A stretch of 64,000 nt of DNA from assembly GCA_944325105.1 (NCBI GenBank), contig CALUYW010000007.1, forward strand, positions 1 to 64,000, written 5' to 3'. The notes under the pieces were generated by a model. That model did no database searches and had not been told where the DNA came from. It was given only the letters and a program-made list of their open reading frames with translations. The DNA comes from Candidatus Gastranaerophilales bacterium (GTDB lineage: Bacteria; Cyanobacteriota; Vampirovibrionia; Gastranaerophilales; Gastranaerophilaceae). This document shows positions 53,101 through 61,310 of this stretch, in pieces. The stretch's first letter is position 1, and the number at the start of each line of letters is the position of its first letter. A program made the position numbers and the translations under genes.

Positions 53101-54732
53101 ATTAACCCTTATTTAACTTATCCGTTAAAGGTTAAGGGTGAAATAATATTAAAAGGTAAAATAAAAGGCGGATTAAACGACTATACGCTTTTTTCAAATC
53201 TTTTATTACCTAAAGATGCCGATATTTCTTACATGGGGGCTAATCTTGGTGATTTAAACTACGATAGAGAATTTGATGCAAAAATCGATTTTTCAAAAAA
53301 TATTGCAAAAATTAACAGTGCTAAATACCAGAAATATGTTACTTCCCAAAATAACAAACCTACACCTGTTACTGCTCTAAGGGCGGACGGCAGAGTTGTT
53401 TCAACTTCGGGAAAACTGAATTTTGAAAATTTACATGTTGTTACACCAACTGCACTTACAGCAAGGATTTTTAATGTAATATTTAAAAAATCAGTTCTTA
53501 AACAGGGTTTGTTTAGTTGCGATTTGCATCTTAACGGCAATATTTTAATGCCCCATGCAACAGGCGAGATTAACTTTAGAGATATAAACATTCCTCTCTA
53601 TAATACCAAAATCAGTGATATGGATTTTGATATCAAAAAAGATGTTATCCATGCAGTGTTTAGGGGAAAAACTTTTGATTCTGACGTTGATATAACTGCT
53701 GATATTAAAAATAAACAGACTTTTCCCATTGTGTTGAATAACCTTGAAATTAAATCAAAAAAAACAAGTCTGTCAGGTTTGTTTGAGGGAATTTCTCAAA
53801 TTCCCAGAGGTTCATCAGATATTGTTCCTGACCAACCTATTGTATTTAAGCCTCAGGACCTTGTTGTTATAAAGGGTAGTGCTTTTGCAGATGTTATTGA
53901 ATTTAAAAACATAAAAGCGACTGACTTAAAGGCAAGTTTTTCTAATCCCACAGGCTTTGAGTTTAATATTGACAACATAGAGTTTGATATTGCAGGGGGC
54001 AAGGTAGTATCAAAAGGTAATTTTGATGTTGTATCATTGCTTTTTGATATTGATTCCATTGTATATGATTGTGATGCAAATTTACTTACAGAGAGCTTTT
54101 TGGGTCTAAAAAATCAAATGTTTGGCAGAGCAAATGCAAAGATTAATTTGAGCGGTAAGGTTCCTCAGACTCCGGAGGATATAAAATTTGTAAACGGTAG
54201 AGTGGAATTCAGCGTGAATGAGGGTAAAATGCCAAAGCTTGGCTCTTTAGAATACCTTTTAAGAGCAGGAAATCTCATTAAGAGTGGGTTGTTTGGGTTG
54301 ACATTAAATAACCTTATTGAAGTATTAACGCCCTACAAGACGGGTGAATTTTCAACAATTAGGGGTAATTTTAAGCTTGCCAGCGCTAAAATCAATTCGC
54401 TTGAAATATTTTCAAAGGGTAAAAATTTGAGCTTATTTATATACGGTAACTATGACATTATTAATGATGATGCCGACATAGAAATATTAGGCAGATTATC
54501 AAAAAATGTCAGCAATGTTTTAGGCAGATTTGGCAATGCCTCAATTAATTCTTTGTTTAATGTTTTAACGGGTAATAAGATTAAAGAGGGTGCAAAAAAA
54601 CAAATTATTGATAATGTAAATAAAATTCCTTTAATAGAGATATCCGGTGATGACTACAGATTATTTCTTGCCAAGATTAAAGGAAAGCTAAATTCTGATG
54701 ATTATGTCAAGAGCTTTAACTGGTTGAACTAG
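50191..54732 (+). CDS. very large AsmA/TamB-like envelope protein
   Basis: A 1513-residue protein. One membrane helix (about 11-35, GVFVTLIFVLYLSLGFLIT) is followed by an AsmA-like start (IQSYAKKTTGLDIIIENPAI), more than 1300 residues of repeated beta-strands and a C-terminal AsmA_2-like region (TGEFSTIRGNFKL ... DADIEILGRLS) that clearly matches the paralogue at 42441-45956. The length would allow it to span the periplasm as a lipid bridge. The TPR lipoprotein and lgt follow on the same strand. Confidence 0.82.
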   Translation: MVFWLKNNLKKILTTLGVFVTLIFVLYLSLGFLITSFLDVEKIQSYAKKTTGLDIIIENPAIKTMPDLSLVIKANELKVGIKSENKVFFVASKPNLRARVLPFLLKKLSVAEFESDNIKINISRDKNSVFDFEKYLPKEVKTPLKLSFANTKVNVNKANVEFLDYKQSKKILLNSDNFRVFEYSDGKKINSNISALLKICDLNTDACNVSNLSLKSDLKLPLIKHIDEDKTYIDLSFGDFSLSSISPYVEEFSPVKFKKISGNVSLDIKKNSGIYLANTKTKSIDIEFLYNGKKSNFLLEGISNGVFKAKFEDDKVLISDSSFVSDGINTEFSGEIKKYKTKKPVPNLDIKINNSDFLKLVQLIPAGFVVYKTDVINELIKARPYARVEGGLNISKNFTTPDVVGSLKIFDIYLFKKPVGFAPAVALCDFIGDKVKVDVRVDAPNSQYVKVKGVSELYGRQSGEYDIVSSENVNLAFAHKYLIPVQRVIGFKLGPLPFMKIDGSGKIHIVAKGTIYDAVVDGKFFGKNIKASLDGLNAPLSEGKIELDFKGKVINIVDTSAKIFDGMFLISGFADDYGNINIKSDVKNVSANSLLAAAKISEIIKPRTGDLSKIKSATGKCDLTVILKGKAKSLEGLDFLDDILPVGNIVFKNVGAIIYPNIKMSSTNGQVVFDKDYKINLKTVYKNSPVTVNGTLTPNKSDLSDKNAKVKVDIVSNAEKMRYSDILEFVREQNYFDDKNLRFAINNLPLGAIDFIFNTKIAAKGTIPVQFSMKDLSKLSLDGSFVPLNSELSKNISFKGGIYKIEKQKIKVQNSNISVFNSNIYSNGTIENIFSKPQVNIALRAQSVPMSNLGGMSGYTNIAFFKSLLSDFTDYKGSVNLDVNIRKNVPKGHISFNNVSAYNSKQELSLVLKSGLIKFSGNKLLIDALNFSYGNTPLYFNAIVQNYLSKHPAFSATFTTNIDEVAADKLINPYLTYPLKVKGEIILKGKIKGGLNDYTLFSNLLLPKDADISYMGANLGDLNYDREFDAKIDFSKNIAKINSAKYQKYVTSQNNKPTPVTALRADGRVVSTSGKLNFENLHVVTPTALTARIFNVIFKKSVLKQGLFSCDLHLNGNILMPHATGEINFRDINIPLYNTKISDMDFDIKKDVIHAVFRGKTFDSDVDITADIKNKQTFPIVLNNLEIKSKKTSLSGLFEGISQIPRGSSDIVPDQPIVFKPQDLVVIKGSAFADVIEFKNIKATDLKASFSNPTGFEFNIDNIEFDIAGGKVVSKGNFDVVSLLFDIDSIVYDCDANLLTESFLGLKNQMFGRANAKINLSGKVPQTPEDIKFVNGRVEFSVNEGKMPKLGSLEYLLRAGNLIKSGLFGLTLNNLIEVLTPYKTGEFSTIRGNFKLASAKINSLEIFSKGKNLSLFIYGNYDIINDDADIEILGRLSKNVSNVLGRFGNASINSLFNVLTGNKIKEGAKKQIIDNVNKIPLIEISGDDYRLFLAKIKGKLNSDDYVKSFNWLN

Positions 54733-54819
54733 CCTAATTGCACAGGTTAAAAATAAAACTTTACATACTTGATAGAATTAAAATTTGATTATAAAATTTA
54801 ACACAAAAAGGAATAACAT

Positions 54820-55422
54820 ATGAGAAAACTGACATTATTTTTAGCGATTTTATTTGTAAGCGTCCTATGCAGCGCTTGTATAAATAACATTGCAATTCAG
54901 GAATTAAATAATAAAGCTCAAGAATATATGCAAAAAGGTGACTTTCAAAGTGCTATCTCAAGACTTGAGTCAAGCGTTGACCTTGATGGCAGTGTATTTG
55001 AAACAAGGTATAATTTAGGCGTTGCTTACATTAGCGCCCAAGACTTTAAAAAAGCTCAAGAGCAGTTAAAGGAAGCTATTAAAATAAAACCCGATTTTGC
55101 TGATTCTTACTATTCTCTTGCCGTAGCTCAAGAAAGTGAGGCACTAAAGGTACTGGAAGATACTGACGATGAAAATCAGGTTGAGGTTGCGGTTGTTTCC
55201 GATGATGAGTATTCTGATTTAAAAAATATCAGCAAAGAAGATGCACTTTATATGGTAAATCTTTTGGATGAGGCGGTTAATGCTTACAATAAATATCTTG
55301 AGCTAAAACCCCAAACACAAGATAAGCAAGATGTAGAAGCACAAGTGGAATACTTGAAAGAAACTGCATCTAAATACGCTCAAAAATACGAAATTACCGG
55401 CGATACGGAAGAGCAGCAGTAA
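54820..55422 (+). CDS. TPR-repeat lipoprotein
   Basis: A 200-residue lipoprotein with signal peptide and lipobox LCSAC (Cys 19), then about three TPR units (about 28-110: NNKAQEYMQKGDFQSAISRL, TRYNLGVAYISAQDFKKAQE, FADSYYSLAVAQ) and an acidic helical C-terminus. TPRs usually assemble envelope complexes. AAGGA lies before the ATG. Its stop overlaps the lgt ATG (TAATG), so the lipidating enzyme is coupled to one of its own substrates. Confidence 0.82.
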   Translation: MRKLTLFLAILFVSVLCSACINNIAIQELNNKAQEYMQKGDFQSAISRLESSVDLDGSVFETRYNLGVAYISAQDFKKAQEQLKEAIKIKPDFADSYYSLAVAQESEALKVLEDTDDENQVEVAVVSDDEYSDLKNISKEDALYMVNLLDEAVNAYNKYLELKPQTQDKQDVEAQVEYLKETASKYAQKYEITGDTEEQQ

Positions 55423-56213
55423 TGTTTACTTCGCCCTTATCTACGGTTTTTAGCGTGGGTGTTTTTGAAGTAAGAATGTATGGCGTGATGATTTTTCTTG
55501 CAATCATCTGTGCGGTTTTTTGTATAAATAAAATTGCAAAAAAATACTACCCACAGGTAAGCACTGATGTTTTACTTGATTTGTATCCGATTTTAATAAT
55601 TTTTGGGGTAATTTGCGCAAGATTGTATTATGTCTTATTAAATCTTGATTATTACCTTGTGCGTCCGTCTGAAATTTTGGCGCTCTGGCATGGAGGTATT
55701 TCTATCCACGGTGCACTTTTAGGCGGATTTGTTGCAGGTGTTATTTATTTAAAAAAGAAAAATTTGCCAATCTTATGCTACGCCGATGTCATAACTTTTG
55801 GACTTGTTTTGGGGCAAGCAATAGGCAGGTGGGGCAATTTCTTTAATTCGGAAGCCTTTGGCACTCCTTGTGATTTACCTTGGAAACTCTACATAGCGCC
55901 TATGTATCGCCCTGTAGAGTATTTTAGCTACAGTTACTTTCACCCGACTTTCTTGTACGAGTCGCTTTGGTGCATATTTGTATTTTTAATTTTGTTTTTT
56001 GTAATAAGAAAATATCAAAAATCTCGCTCTGGGCTCATTTTCTTTTCTTATTTAATTTTATACTCTATAGGCAGATTTTTAATTGAGGGAATAAGAATCG
56101 ACAGTGTCTTTAATGTGGGCTCTGTGCCTATTGCTCAAATAGTCAGTGTAATTATCCTTTTAACAGGCATTTTGGGAGTAATTTATTGCATAAAAAAACA
56201 CCCCTTGAATTAA
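55422..56213 (+). CDS. lgt: prolipoprotein diacylglyceryl transferase
   Basis: A membrane enzyme of 263 residues that adds diacylglycerol to the lipobox Cys. It has about seven helices and the family motifs RLYYVL, HGGISIHGALLGG (about 91-103), GQAIGRWGNFFNSEAFG (about 129-145) and GRFLIEGIR. It starts on the preceding gene's stop. The terminator overlaps its last codons. Confidence 0.96.
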   Translation: MFTSPLSTVFSVGVFEVRMYGVMIFLAIICAVFCINKIAKKYYPQVSTDVLLDLYPILIIFGVICARLYYVLLNLDYYLVRPSEILALWHGGISIHGALLGGFVAGVIYLKKKNLPILCYADVITFGLVLGQAIGRWGNFFNSEAFGTPCDLPWKLYIAPMYRPVEYFSYSYFHPTFLYESLWCIFVFLILFFVIRKYQKSRSGLIFFSYLILYSIGRFLIEGIRIDSVFNVGSVPIAQIVSVIILLTGILGVIYCIKKHPLN

Positions 56214-56224
56214 GGGGTGTTTTA
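56195..56224. terminator. bidirectional terminator between lgt and gpmI
   Basis: AAAACACCCCTT pairs with AAGGGGTGTTTT around a short loop. A and T tracts on both sides serve the convergent genes. It includes the lgt stop codon. Confidence 0.85.
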
Positions 56225-56232
56225 AATATTAC

Positions 56233-57762
56233 TTAGTGTTTGATTAGGCTTTCACCTGTCATTTCTGCGGGTTTTTTAATATTCAGCAGGTCAAGCACGG
56301 TAGGCGCGATGTCACATAGTGCGCCTGTATCTTTTAGCTTTGCATCTTTCATATCGTTTGTTACAAGTATAAAAGGTACAGGGTTTGTAGTGTGAGCAGT
56401 TTGTGGTGAGTGAGTTTGTTCGTTGTACATCCACTCGGCATTACCGTGGTCTGCGGTTATAATCATCTCTACGTTATTTTCAAGTGCCTTTTGTGCAATT
56501 TTACCTACGCATTCATCAACCGCCTCAACCGCTTTTACTGCAGCTTCCATAACGCCTGTGTGTCCTACCATATCAGGGTTAGCAAAGTTTACAAGGATAA
56601 AGCCGTAGTCTTTGTTTGACAGTGCTTCAAGCACATTGTCGCATACTTCATAGGCGCTCATCTCAGGTTTTAAATCGTATGTTGCAACTTTAGGTGAGGC
56701 AACAAGTTTTCTTGTTTCAAGTTTAAAGGGAACTTCTTCCCCGCCGTTAAAGAAAAATGTAATGTGTGCGTATTTTTCGGTTTCTGCGGTTCTGAATTCT
56801 TTTACATTGTTATCATCAAGTACCTGTCCTAAGATATTTTTTAGTCTTTCAGGCTTAAAAGCCACACTTAGCGGGAATGTTTCATCATATTGTGTCATGC
56901 ATACATAATAAATGTTATCCCTTACCGCTTTTCTTTTAAAACCGTCAAAGTCTTTAAGTGCGATAGCGCTTGTGATTTCTCTTGCTCTGTCGGGTCTGTA
57001 GTTAAAGAAAATAACCGCGTCGTTATCTTCTATTCTCTTGCCGCCTACAACAATGGGTTCTACAAATTCATCGTTTTTGCCGTTTTTATAAGACTCTTTT
57101 AGTCCCTCAATTGCACTTTGAGCTTTGTTGCCTTCGCCAAGAAGAAGAGCATTGTATGCTCTCTCTACTCTTTCCCAGCGTTTATCTCTGTCCATTACCC
57201 AATATCTGCCTATAACAGAGGCTATTGGAGGTAGGTTATATTGCTTAAGGGTATCTTCTATTTCTGCTAAAAACTCTTCAGCGCTTTGCGGCGGTGTGTC
57301 GCGACCGTCAAGAAAAGCGTGAACATATACATCTTTCAAGCCGTTATCTGCAGCCATTTTTATAAGGGCTTTTAAGTGTTCAATTGAACTGTGTACGCCG
57401 CCGGTTGAAACAAGTCCGTAAATATGAAGAGATGAGTTGTTTTTCTTTGCATGGTTTATTGCGTTTAAAAATTCCTCGTTTTTAAAGAACTCACCTTCTT
57501 TTATGGCTTTGTTTATCCTTGTTAATTCTTGATAAACAATCCTGCCTGCACCTATGTTTAAGTGACCAACTTCCGAGTTGCCCATTTGCCCCTCAGGCAG
57601 CCCTACATTATTACCGTCAGCATGAATTTGCGTGTGCGGCATAGTTTTTAAATATTTGTCGTAATTTGGTGTTTTACCAAGTTCTATGGCGTTTGATTTT
57701 GTGTCTGTTGAAATACCCCATCCGTCAAGGATGCATAGTAATACTCTTTTTTGATTTTCCAT
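56233..57762 (-). CDS. gpmI: 2,3-bisphosphoglycerate-independent phosphoglycerate mutase
   Basis: An alkaline-phosphatase-superfamily enzyme of glycolysis, 509 residues. It has LCILDGWG (metal Asp about 13), the phosphoserine motif GNSEVGHLNIGAGR (about 61-74), HAFLDGRDTPP, FFNYRPDRARE and ITADHGNAE (about 437-445). GAGGA precedes the ATG. It is monocistronic. Confidence 0.97.
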   Translation of the reverse strand: MENQKRVLLCILDGWGISTDTKSNAIELGKTPNYDKYLKTMPHTQIHADGNNVGLPEGQMGNSEVGHLNIGAGRIVYQELTRINKAIKEGEFFKNEEFLNAINHAKKNNSSLHIYGLVSTGGVHSSIEHLKALIKMAADNGLKDVYVHAFLDGRDTPPQSAEEFLAEIEDTLKQYNLPPIASVIGRYWVMDRDKRWERVERAYNALLLGEGNKAQSAIEGLKESYKNGKNDEFVEPIVVGGKRIEDNDAVIFFNYRPDRAREITSAIALKDFDGFKRKAVRDNIYYVCMTQYDETFPLSVAFKPERLKNILGQVLDDNNVKEFRTAETEKYAHITFFFNGGEEVPFKLETRKLVASPKVATYDLKPEMSAYEVCDNVLEALSNKDYGFILVNFANPDMVGHTGVMEAAVKAVEAVDECVGKIAQKALENNVEMIITADHGNAEWMYNEQTHSPQTAHTTNPVPFILVTNDMKDAKLKDTGALCDIAPTVLDLLNIKKPAEMTGESLIKH

Positions 57763-57828
57763 AATTTTATCCTCTCTTATATTCTTAATATATCACAAAA
57801 ATATTTCTTAACATCCCTGTGTTTATTA

Positions 57829-57855
57829 TAAAGTTTTTTACTTTATGCCCGATAT
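57829..57855 (+). promoter_or_regulatory. sigma-28-like promoter of the CHAP gene
   Basis: TAAA (57829-57832), 15 bases, then CCCGATAT (57848-57855). The sigma-28 (FliA) consensus is TAAA-N15-GCCGATAA, so the -35 core matches fully and the -10 matches six of eight. Transcription would start near 57862, just ahead of AGGAAACGG and the ATG at 57883. Confidence 0.5.
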
Positions 57856-57882
57856 ATAACTTGTAGGAAACGGGATTTTTTA

Positions 57883-58905
57883 ATGCAAGGTGTACCTGAT
57901 ATAACAAAACTCGGAAATAAATTTGATGTACAAGGTTCTACTGCAACTTCCGGTACTGCTGCAGGCAGTAGTTCTTCATTGTTAGGCCTTTCAAGCAGCT
58001 CTGAAGATGAGCTTCAAACTCTGGAGATTGACTCATCTGACCCTGTTAGCATGATAGAAAGTCAAAGCGCTTTGACGCAGCAAATGTATATGTTGCAAAT
58101 TGAACTGTGCAAACAGGAAATTGAAAATATTAAGCTAGAAATACAAAAAATAGAGTCTGAGAGAAGCTCGCTTCTTTCTCAGATGGGTAATGAAGATGTC
58201 GAGACCTCTGATATTATCAGTCAGTTTAACAAGCTGGGAAGTTCAAAGTTAAAATTATTTAATGAAATTCAGTCAATTACTGCTCAAATATCTTCAATTC
58301 AATTGCAAATGCAGCAGGATTTATTGAGTACACAAGCTTCAATTGCTCAAATTAATGCTCTTTCTTCGCAGGCTGCAAGTTTGAATGATTCTTATAATTC
58401 TGGTGTGTCTAATATAACGAGCATAAACACCTCTTCTGACGTTGGCAATATCGCGGTACAGATGGGACTTTCTTTTGTCGGTGTTATTAATTCAGACGCT
58501 CAGGGAAATGCCGAGTTTTCGCCGGGTGGTGCATCTCAACACTGGTGTGCTGACTTTGTAACATCAATTACAAAACGTGCGTATGAAGCAAAAGGTTTGC
58601 AAGTTCCCTCGGGGTTTGGCTCTTCTGCAGTAAGCGGGCTGCAATCTTGGGGCAAAAGCAATGGAGTGTATCTGGATACCGCTTCAAACTCTAATAAAGC
58701 CTCGGCCATTGCTTCTTCCGTTAAACCCGGCGATATCATGATTCAAAAAAGAAACGGTGCGTCACATACCGGTATTGTAACAAAGGTCTATTCTGACGGC
58801 AGTTTTGACACTGTGGAAGGTAATTCTTCGGATGCTGTTAAGACGAGACATTACAATGCTGATAGTAATATTCTTTCAGGATTTGTACTTATGAGCGCTC
58901 TTTAG
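57883..58905 (+). CDS. CHAP-domain peptidoglycan hydrolase with coiled-coil N-terminus
   Basis: A 340-residue protein. A Ser/Thr-rich, Gly-rich start (about 1-60, no signal peptide) is followed by a long Gln-rich coiled coil (about 60-180) and a CHAP (NlpC/P60-like) amidase domain (about 190-340) with catalytic Cys in HWCADFV (about 224), His in SHTGIV (about 290) and polar VEGNS. It should cut peptidoglycan peptides. Without a signal peptide, export would need a specialised route. A sigma-28-like promoter precedes it and a FlgM-like gene follows. Confidence 0.85.
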   Translation: MQGVPDITKLGNKFDVQGSTATSGTAAGSSSSLLGLSSSSEDELQTLEIDSSDPVSMIESQSALTQQMYMLQIELCKQEIENIKLEIQKIESERSSLLSQMGNEDVETSDIISQFNKLGSSKLKLFNEIQSITAQISSIQLQMQQDLLSTQASIAQINALSSQAASLNDSYNSGVSNITSINTSSDVGNIAVQMGLSFVGVINSDAQGNAEFSPGGASQHWCADFVTSITKRAYEAKGLQVPSGFGSSAVSGLQSWGKSNGVYLDTASNSNKASAIASSVKPGDIMIQKRNGASHTGIVTKVYSDGSFDTVEGNSSDAVKTRHYNADSNILSGFVLMSAL

Positions 58906-58996
58906 TATAATGTCATGAAAAATAGACCTAAAGATTGATACAATTTTATTCTAAATATTGGATACTATACATGTGAATGAATAAGGACTTGGGAAT

Positions 58997-59329
58997 ATGT
59001 TGGATAGAATTTCTAACGACCATAGTGAAGCACTTTCAAATAACAGTATAAGTAAAATTTCTTCTCTCGGAGTTTCAAACGCTTATAATACAAATGATAA
59101 TGACTTATTCGTAGATGAATCAAACATTTCCGATGCAGCTATAAAGCTTTACGAGAGAGAAAGGGATGTGAAAAAATTTACTGAGCTTGCTTTAAGTGAC
59201 CAGGATGATACAAGTGCCGATGCACTTGTAATCTCAAAAGCACTCAGTGGTGAGATTTCAATTGATGACGATGAAGCTATTTTTTCACTATTATCAAATG
59301 AAGATTTTCTAAATGAGCTTGCTTCATAA
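58997..59329 (+). CDS. small FlgM-like protein (candidate anti-sigma factor)
   Basis: A 110-residue acidic protein. The first 40 residues are Ser/Asn-rich and probably unstructured. Then comes NISDAAIKLYERE (about 43-55), similar to the SDAQAKL box of FlgM, and a C-terminal part (ISKALSGEISIDDDEAIFSL, about 79-98) resembling the FlgM 'ExRNGxxKMDxxxIA' helix region that grips sigma-28. Length and layout match FlgM (about 90-100 residues). AAGGA lies upstream. The assignment rests on short motifs and is tentative. Confidence 0.5.
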   Translation: MLDRISNDHSEALSNNSISKISSLGVSNAYNTNDNDLFVDESNISDAAIKLYERERDVKKFTELALSDQDDTSADALVISKALSGEISIDDDEAIFSLLSNEDFLNELAS

Positions 59330-59774
59330 ACTTTTTGCCTCAATAAAAAGGTTTTATTACCTGAAAATTTTAAGGCGGAAATATTACCGCAGCGGTAAGT
59401 GTAACTGTTGCGGGCGTTGTTGTGAAAAAATTTATGTTAAACATGGCAAAAATATTATAAAAGATGAAGAGTTGTTTAATAAACTAAAGACTATGCATTC
59501 TTTTTATGATGATTTAGAGGTTGTTGATAAGGATGATACAGGTCTTGTATTCAGGTGTAATAACTTAGATTTAGAAACAAGAAAATGCAAAATCCATAAG
59601 CACAGGGCAAAAATTTGCAGGAACTACCCGCAGGAAGAAATTTTTATGATGGGTGCACAGTTAAGTGAAGATTGCGGGTATTCTTTTACACCAATTGTTC
59701 CTTTTAGTGAAGTATTTCAAAAGGTTCTAAAATCTAAAAATTCAAATTCTGACTGCAAGTTTTTTATTGAGTAA
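59313..59774 (+). CDS. YkgJ-type (UPF0153) zinc/iron-cluster protein
   Basis: A 153-residue protein with the CxxxCxxCC-type cluster motif (CNCCGRCC, about 30-37), a second Cys/His group (RCNN, RKCKIHKHRAKICRNYP, about 85-110) and a late Cys at 127. The family binds a metal or Fe-S cluster; its role is unclear. It overlaps the preceding gene by 17 bases and the convergent folP by 11. Confidence 0.85.
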   Translation: MSLLHKLFASIKRFYYLKILRRKYYRSGKCNCCGRCCEKIYVKHGKNIIKDEELFNKLKTMHSFYDDLEVVDKDDTGLVFRCNNLDLETRKCKIHKHRAKICRNYPQEEIFMMGAQLSEDCGYSFTPIVPFSEVFQKVLKSKNSNSDCKFFIE

Positions 59775-60906
59775 AAATAGTTCCAAACTTGATCGCCTCA
59801 ATATTTTTTATGACATTGTGCACCCTTATGTAGTCTATTCCTTTTTGGGCAAAATAAGCGCTTGTGTATGCGGTTATATCGTCTGCATCCTTTGGCTTGT
59901 CAACATTGGCTAATTGTCTTAAAAATCTCTTCCTTGATACTCCGACAAGCATTTTATAGCCCATGCTTTTAAATTCTTCTATTCTTTGCATAAGTTCAAT
60001 ATTTTGTTCATAGTTTTTTGCAAAACCAAACCCCGGGTCAATGATTATATTTTGCGCTCTAATCCCGCTTTCAAGTGCTAGTGTACATTGGTTTTGAAGT
60101 TCTTTATAGACTTCATCAGCAAGATTTTTATAATTGCACATATTATCCATATCAGATGGATTTGAGCGAGAGTGCATAATTACAACTTTGGCGTCAAATT
60201 GAGCAATGGTTTTTGCCATGTCTTTGTCATATCTTAGACCTGATACATCATTTATAATATCAACACCGAGCTTTAGGGCAGCAAGTGCTGTTTTTGAATT
60301 TCTTGTATCAATACTTGTTTGTATATTTTGATATTTTTCTTTTATGTATTTGATGACAGGGATTATTTTTTCTGTTTCAATGTCGGGGTTTACGCTCAAT
60401 GCTCCTGGGCGGGTGCTTTCTGCGCCTATATCTATTATTTTTGCACCCTCTTGTATCATTTTATCAACTTGAGTGCGGGCGCTATTGTAGTCTAGATACT
60501 CTCCGCCGTCAGAAAAAGAGTCCTCTGTCAGGTTTAAAATTCCCATAATTTCGCTTTTTGCCTGATGTTTTGAATGAAGTATCATATTTAAAATTTCATC
60601 GCTTAATTTAGGAAGCGAAAGTGGTTGTTTTCTTAGTTTTTTAGATACTTCAATAAGCTGAGAGAAGCTGCCGCTTAGCACGCAGTCCGTTTTTTCTACT
60701 TTGCAGTCGATAGAGTTTTTATGTACGGCGCAGTCGCAATCGCAAGAAAGCGCGGTTTGTTTTAGGATATTAGCTTCAATAGCCCTTAGCTCAAATATTT
60801 TAATATTTAAAAACTTGTGTTTATTTGCGCCTATAGATACGTACTCAGGGCTAAAACCGGTGTTTTTTATTTCCTGCTCTATAAAGTTTTTTGAAATAAT
60901 TTTCAT
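59764..60906 (-). CDS. folP: dihydropteroate synthase with N-terminal extension
   Basis: This folate enzyme joins p-aminobenzoate to the pterin diphosphate. The TIM barrel starts at about residue 118, with MGILNLTEDSFSDGG (121-135; most relatives have Pro where this has Glu), ESTRPG (about 163-168) and the C-terminal GVSRKRFL. A 115-residue N-terminal extension carries a Cys cluster (CDCDC at 55-59, Cys 68, 75) that is not part of the enzyme fold and could bind metal. The start is the only ATG giving the extension. Confidence 0.9.
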   Translation of the reverse strand: MKIISKNFIEQEIKNTGFSPEYVSIGANKHKFLNIKIFELRAIEANILKQTALSCDCDCAVHKNSIDCKVEKTDCVLSGSFSQLIEVSKKLRKQPLSLPKLSDEILNMILHSKHQAKSEIMGILNLTEDSFSDGGEYLDYNSARTQVDKMIQEGAKIIDIGAESTRPGALSVNPDIETEKIIPVIKYIKEKYQNIQTSIDTRNSKTALAALKLGVDIINDVSGLRYDKDMAKTIAQFDAKVVIMHSRSNPSDMDNMCNYKNLADEVYKELQNQCTLALESGIRAQNIIIDPGFGFAKNYEQNIELMQRIEEFKSMGYKMLVGVSRKRFLRQLANVDKPKDADDITAYTSAYFAQKGIDYIRVHNVIKNIEAIKFGTIFTQ

Positions 60907-60980
60907 AGTTAAATTGCATTTTTCTTTTTACTACATATAATAGAATAACATCAAAGTAATATTTTTAGGAGATTAATAAA

Positions 60981-61268
60981 ATGGCTGAAACTACCATCAT
61001 CAAACTAAACGCTCAAGAGCGCGATACTGATAAAAATCCTCGTCAACTGAGAGCTGCGGGTTTTGTTCCTGCTACGGTTTACGGTAAGGGTATGGAGTCA
61101 AAAAACATTCAAGTTTGTGCTCATGAATTTGAAATGTCTACAAGAGATAACCGTGGTGCGGTTATTGAACTTGCTTTAGGTAAAGAAAAATTAAATGTAG
61201 TTATTCAAGAATTACAAAAAAATTACTCTACAAATCAAGTTCTAAATATTGAATTTAAGCTTGCTTAG
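60981..61268 (+). CDS. rplY: 50S ribosomal protein L25 (short form)
   Basis: The 95-residue 5S-rRNA-binding protein is of the short E. coli type, without the CTC C-terminal domain. It has LRAAGFVPATVYGKG (about 24-38) and FEMSTRDNRGAVIELAL. AGGAG lies before the ATG and TATAAT near 60935. A terminator follows. Confidence 0.88.
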   Translation: MAETTIIKLNAQERDTDKNPRQLRAAGFVPATVYGKGMESKNIQVCAHEFEMSTRDNRGAVIELALGKEKLNVVIQELQKNYSTNQVLNIEFKLA

Positions 61269-61279
61269 TTAATGATTTT

Positions 61280-61309
61280 TAAAAACCGCCCGTAAAAGGG
61301 CGGTTTTTT
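61280..61309 (+). terminator. rplY terminator
   Basis: AAAAACCGCCC pairs with GGGCGGTTTTT, with a T run after it. The A tract on the other side could also end the convergent small gene. Confidence 0.88.
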
Positions 61310-61310
61310 G

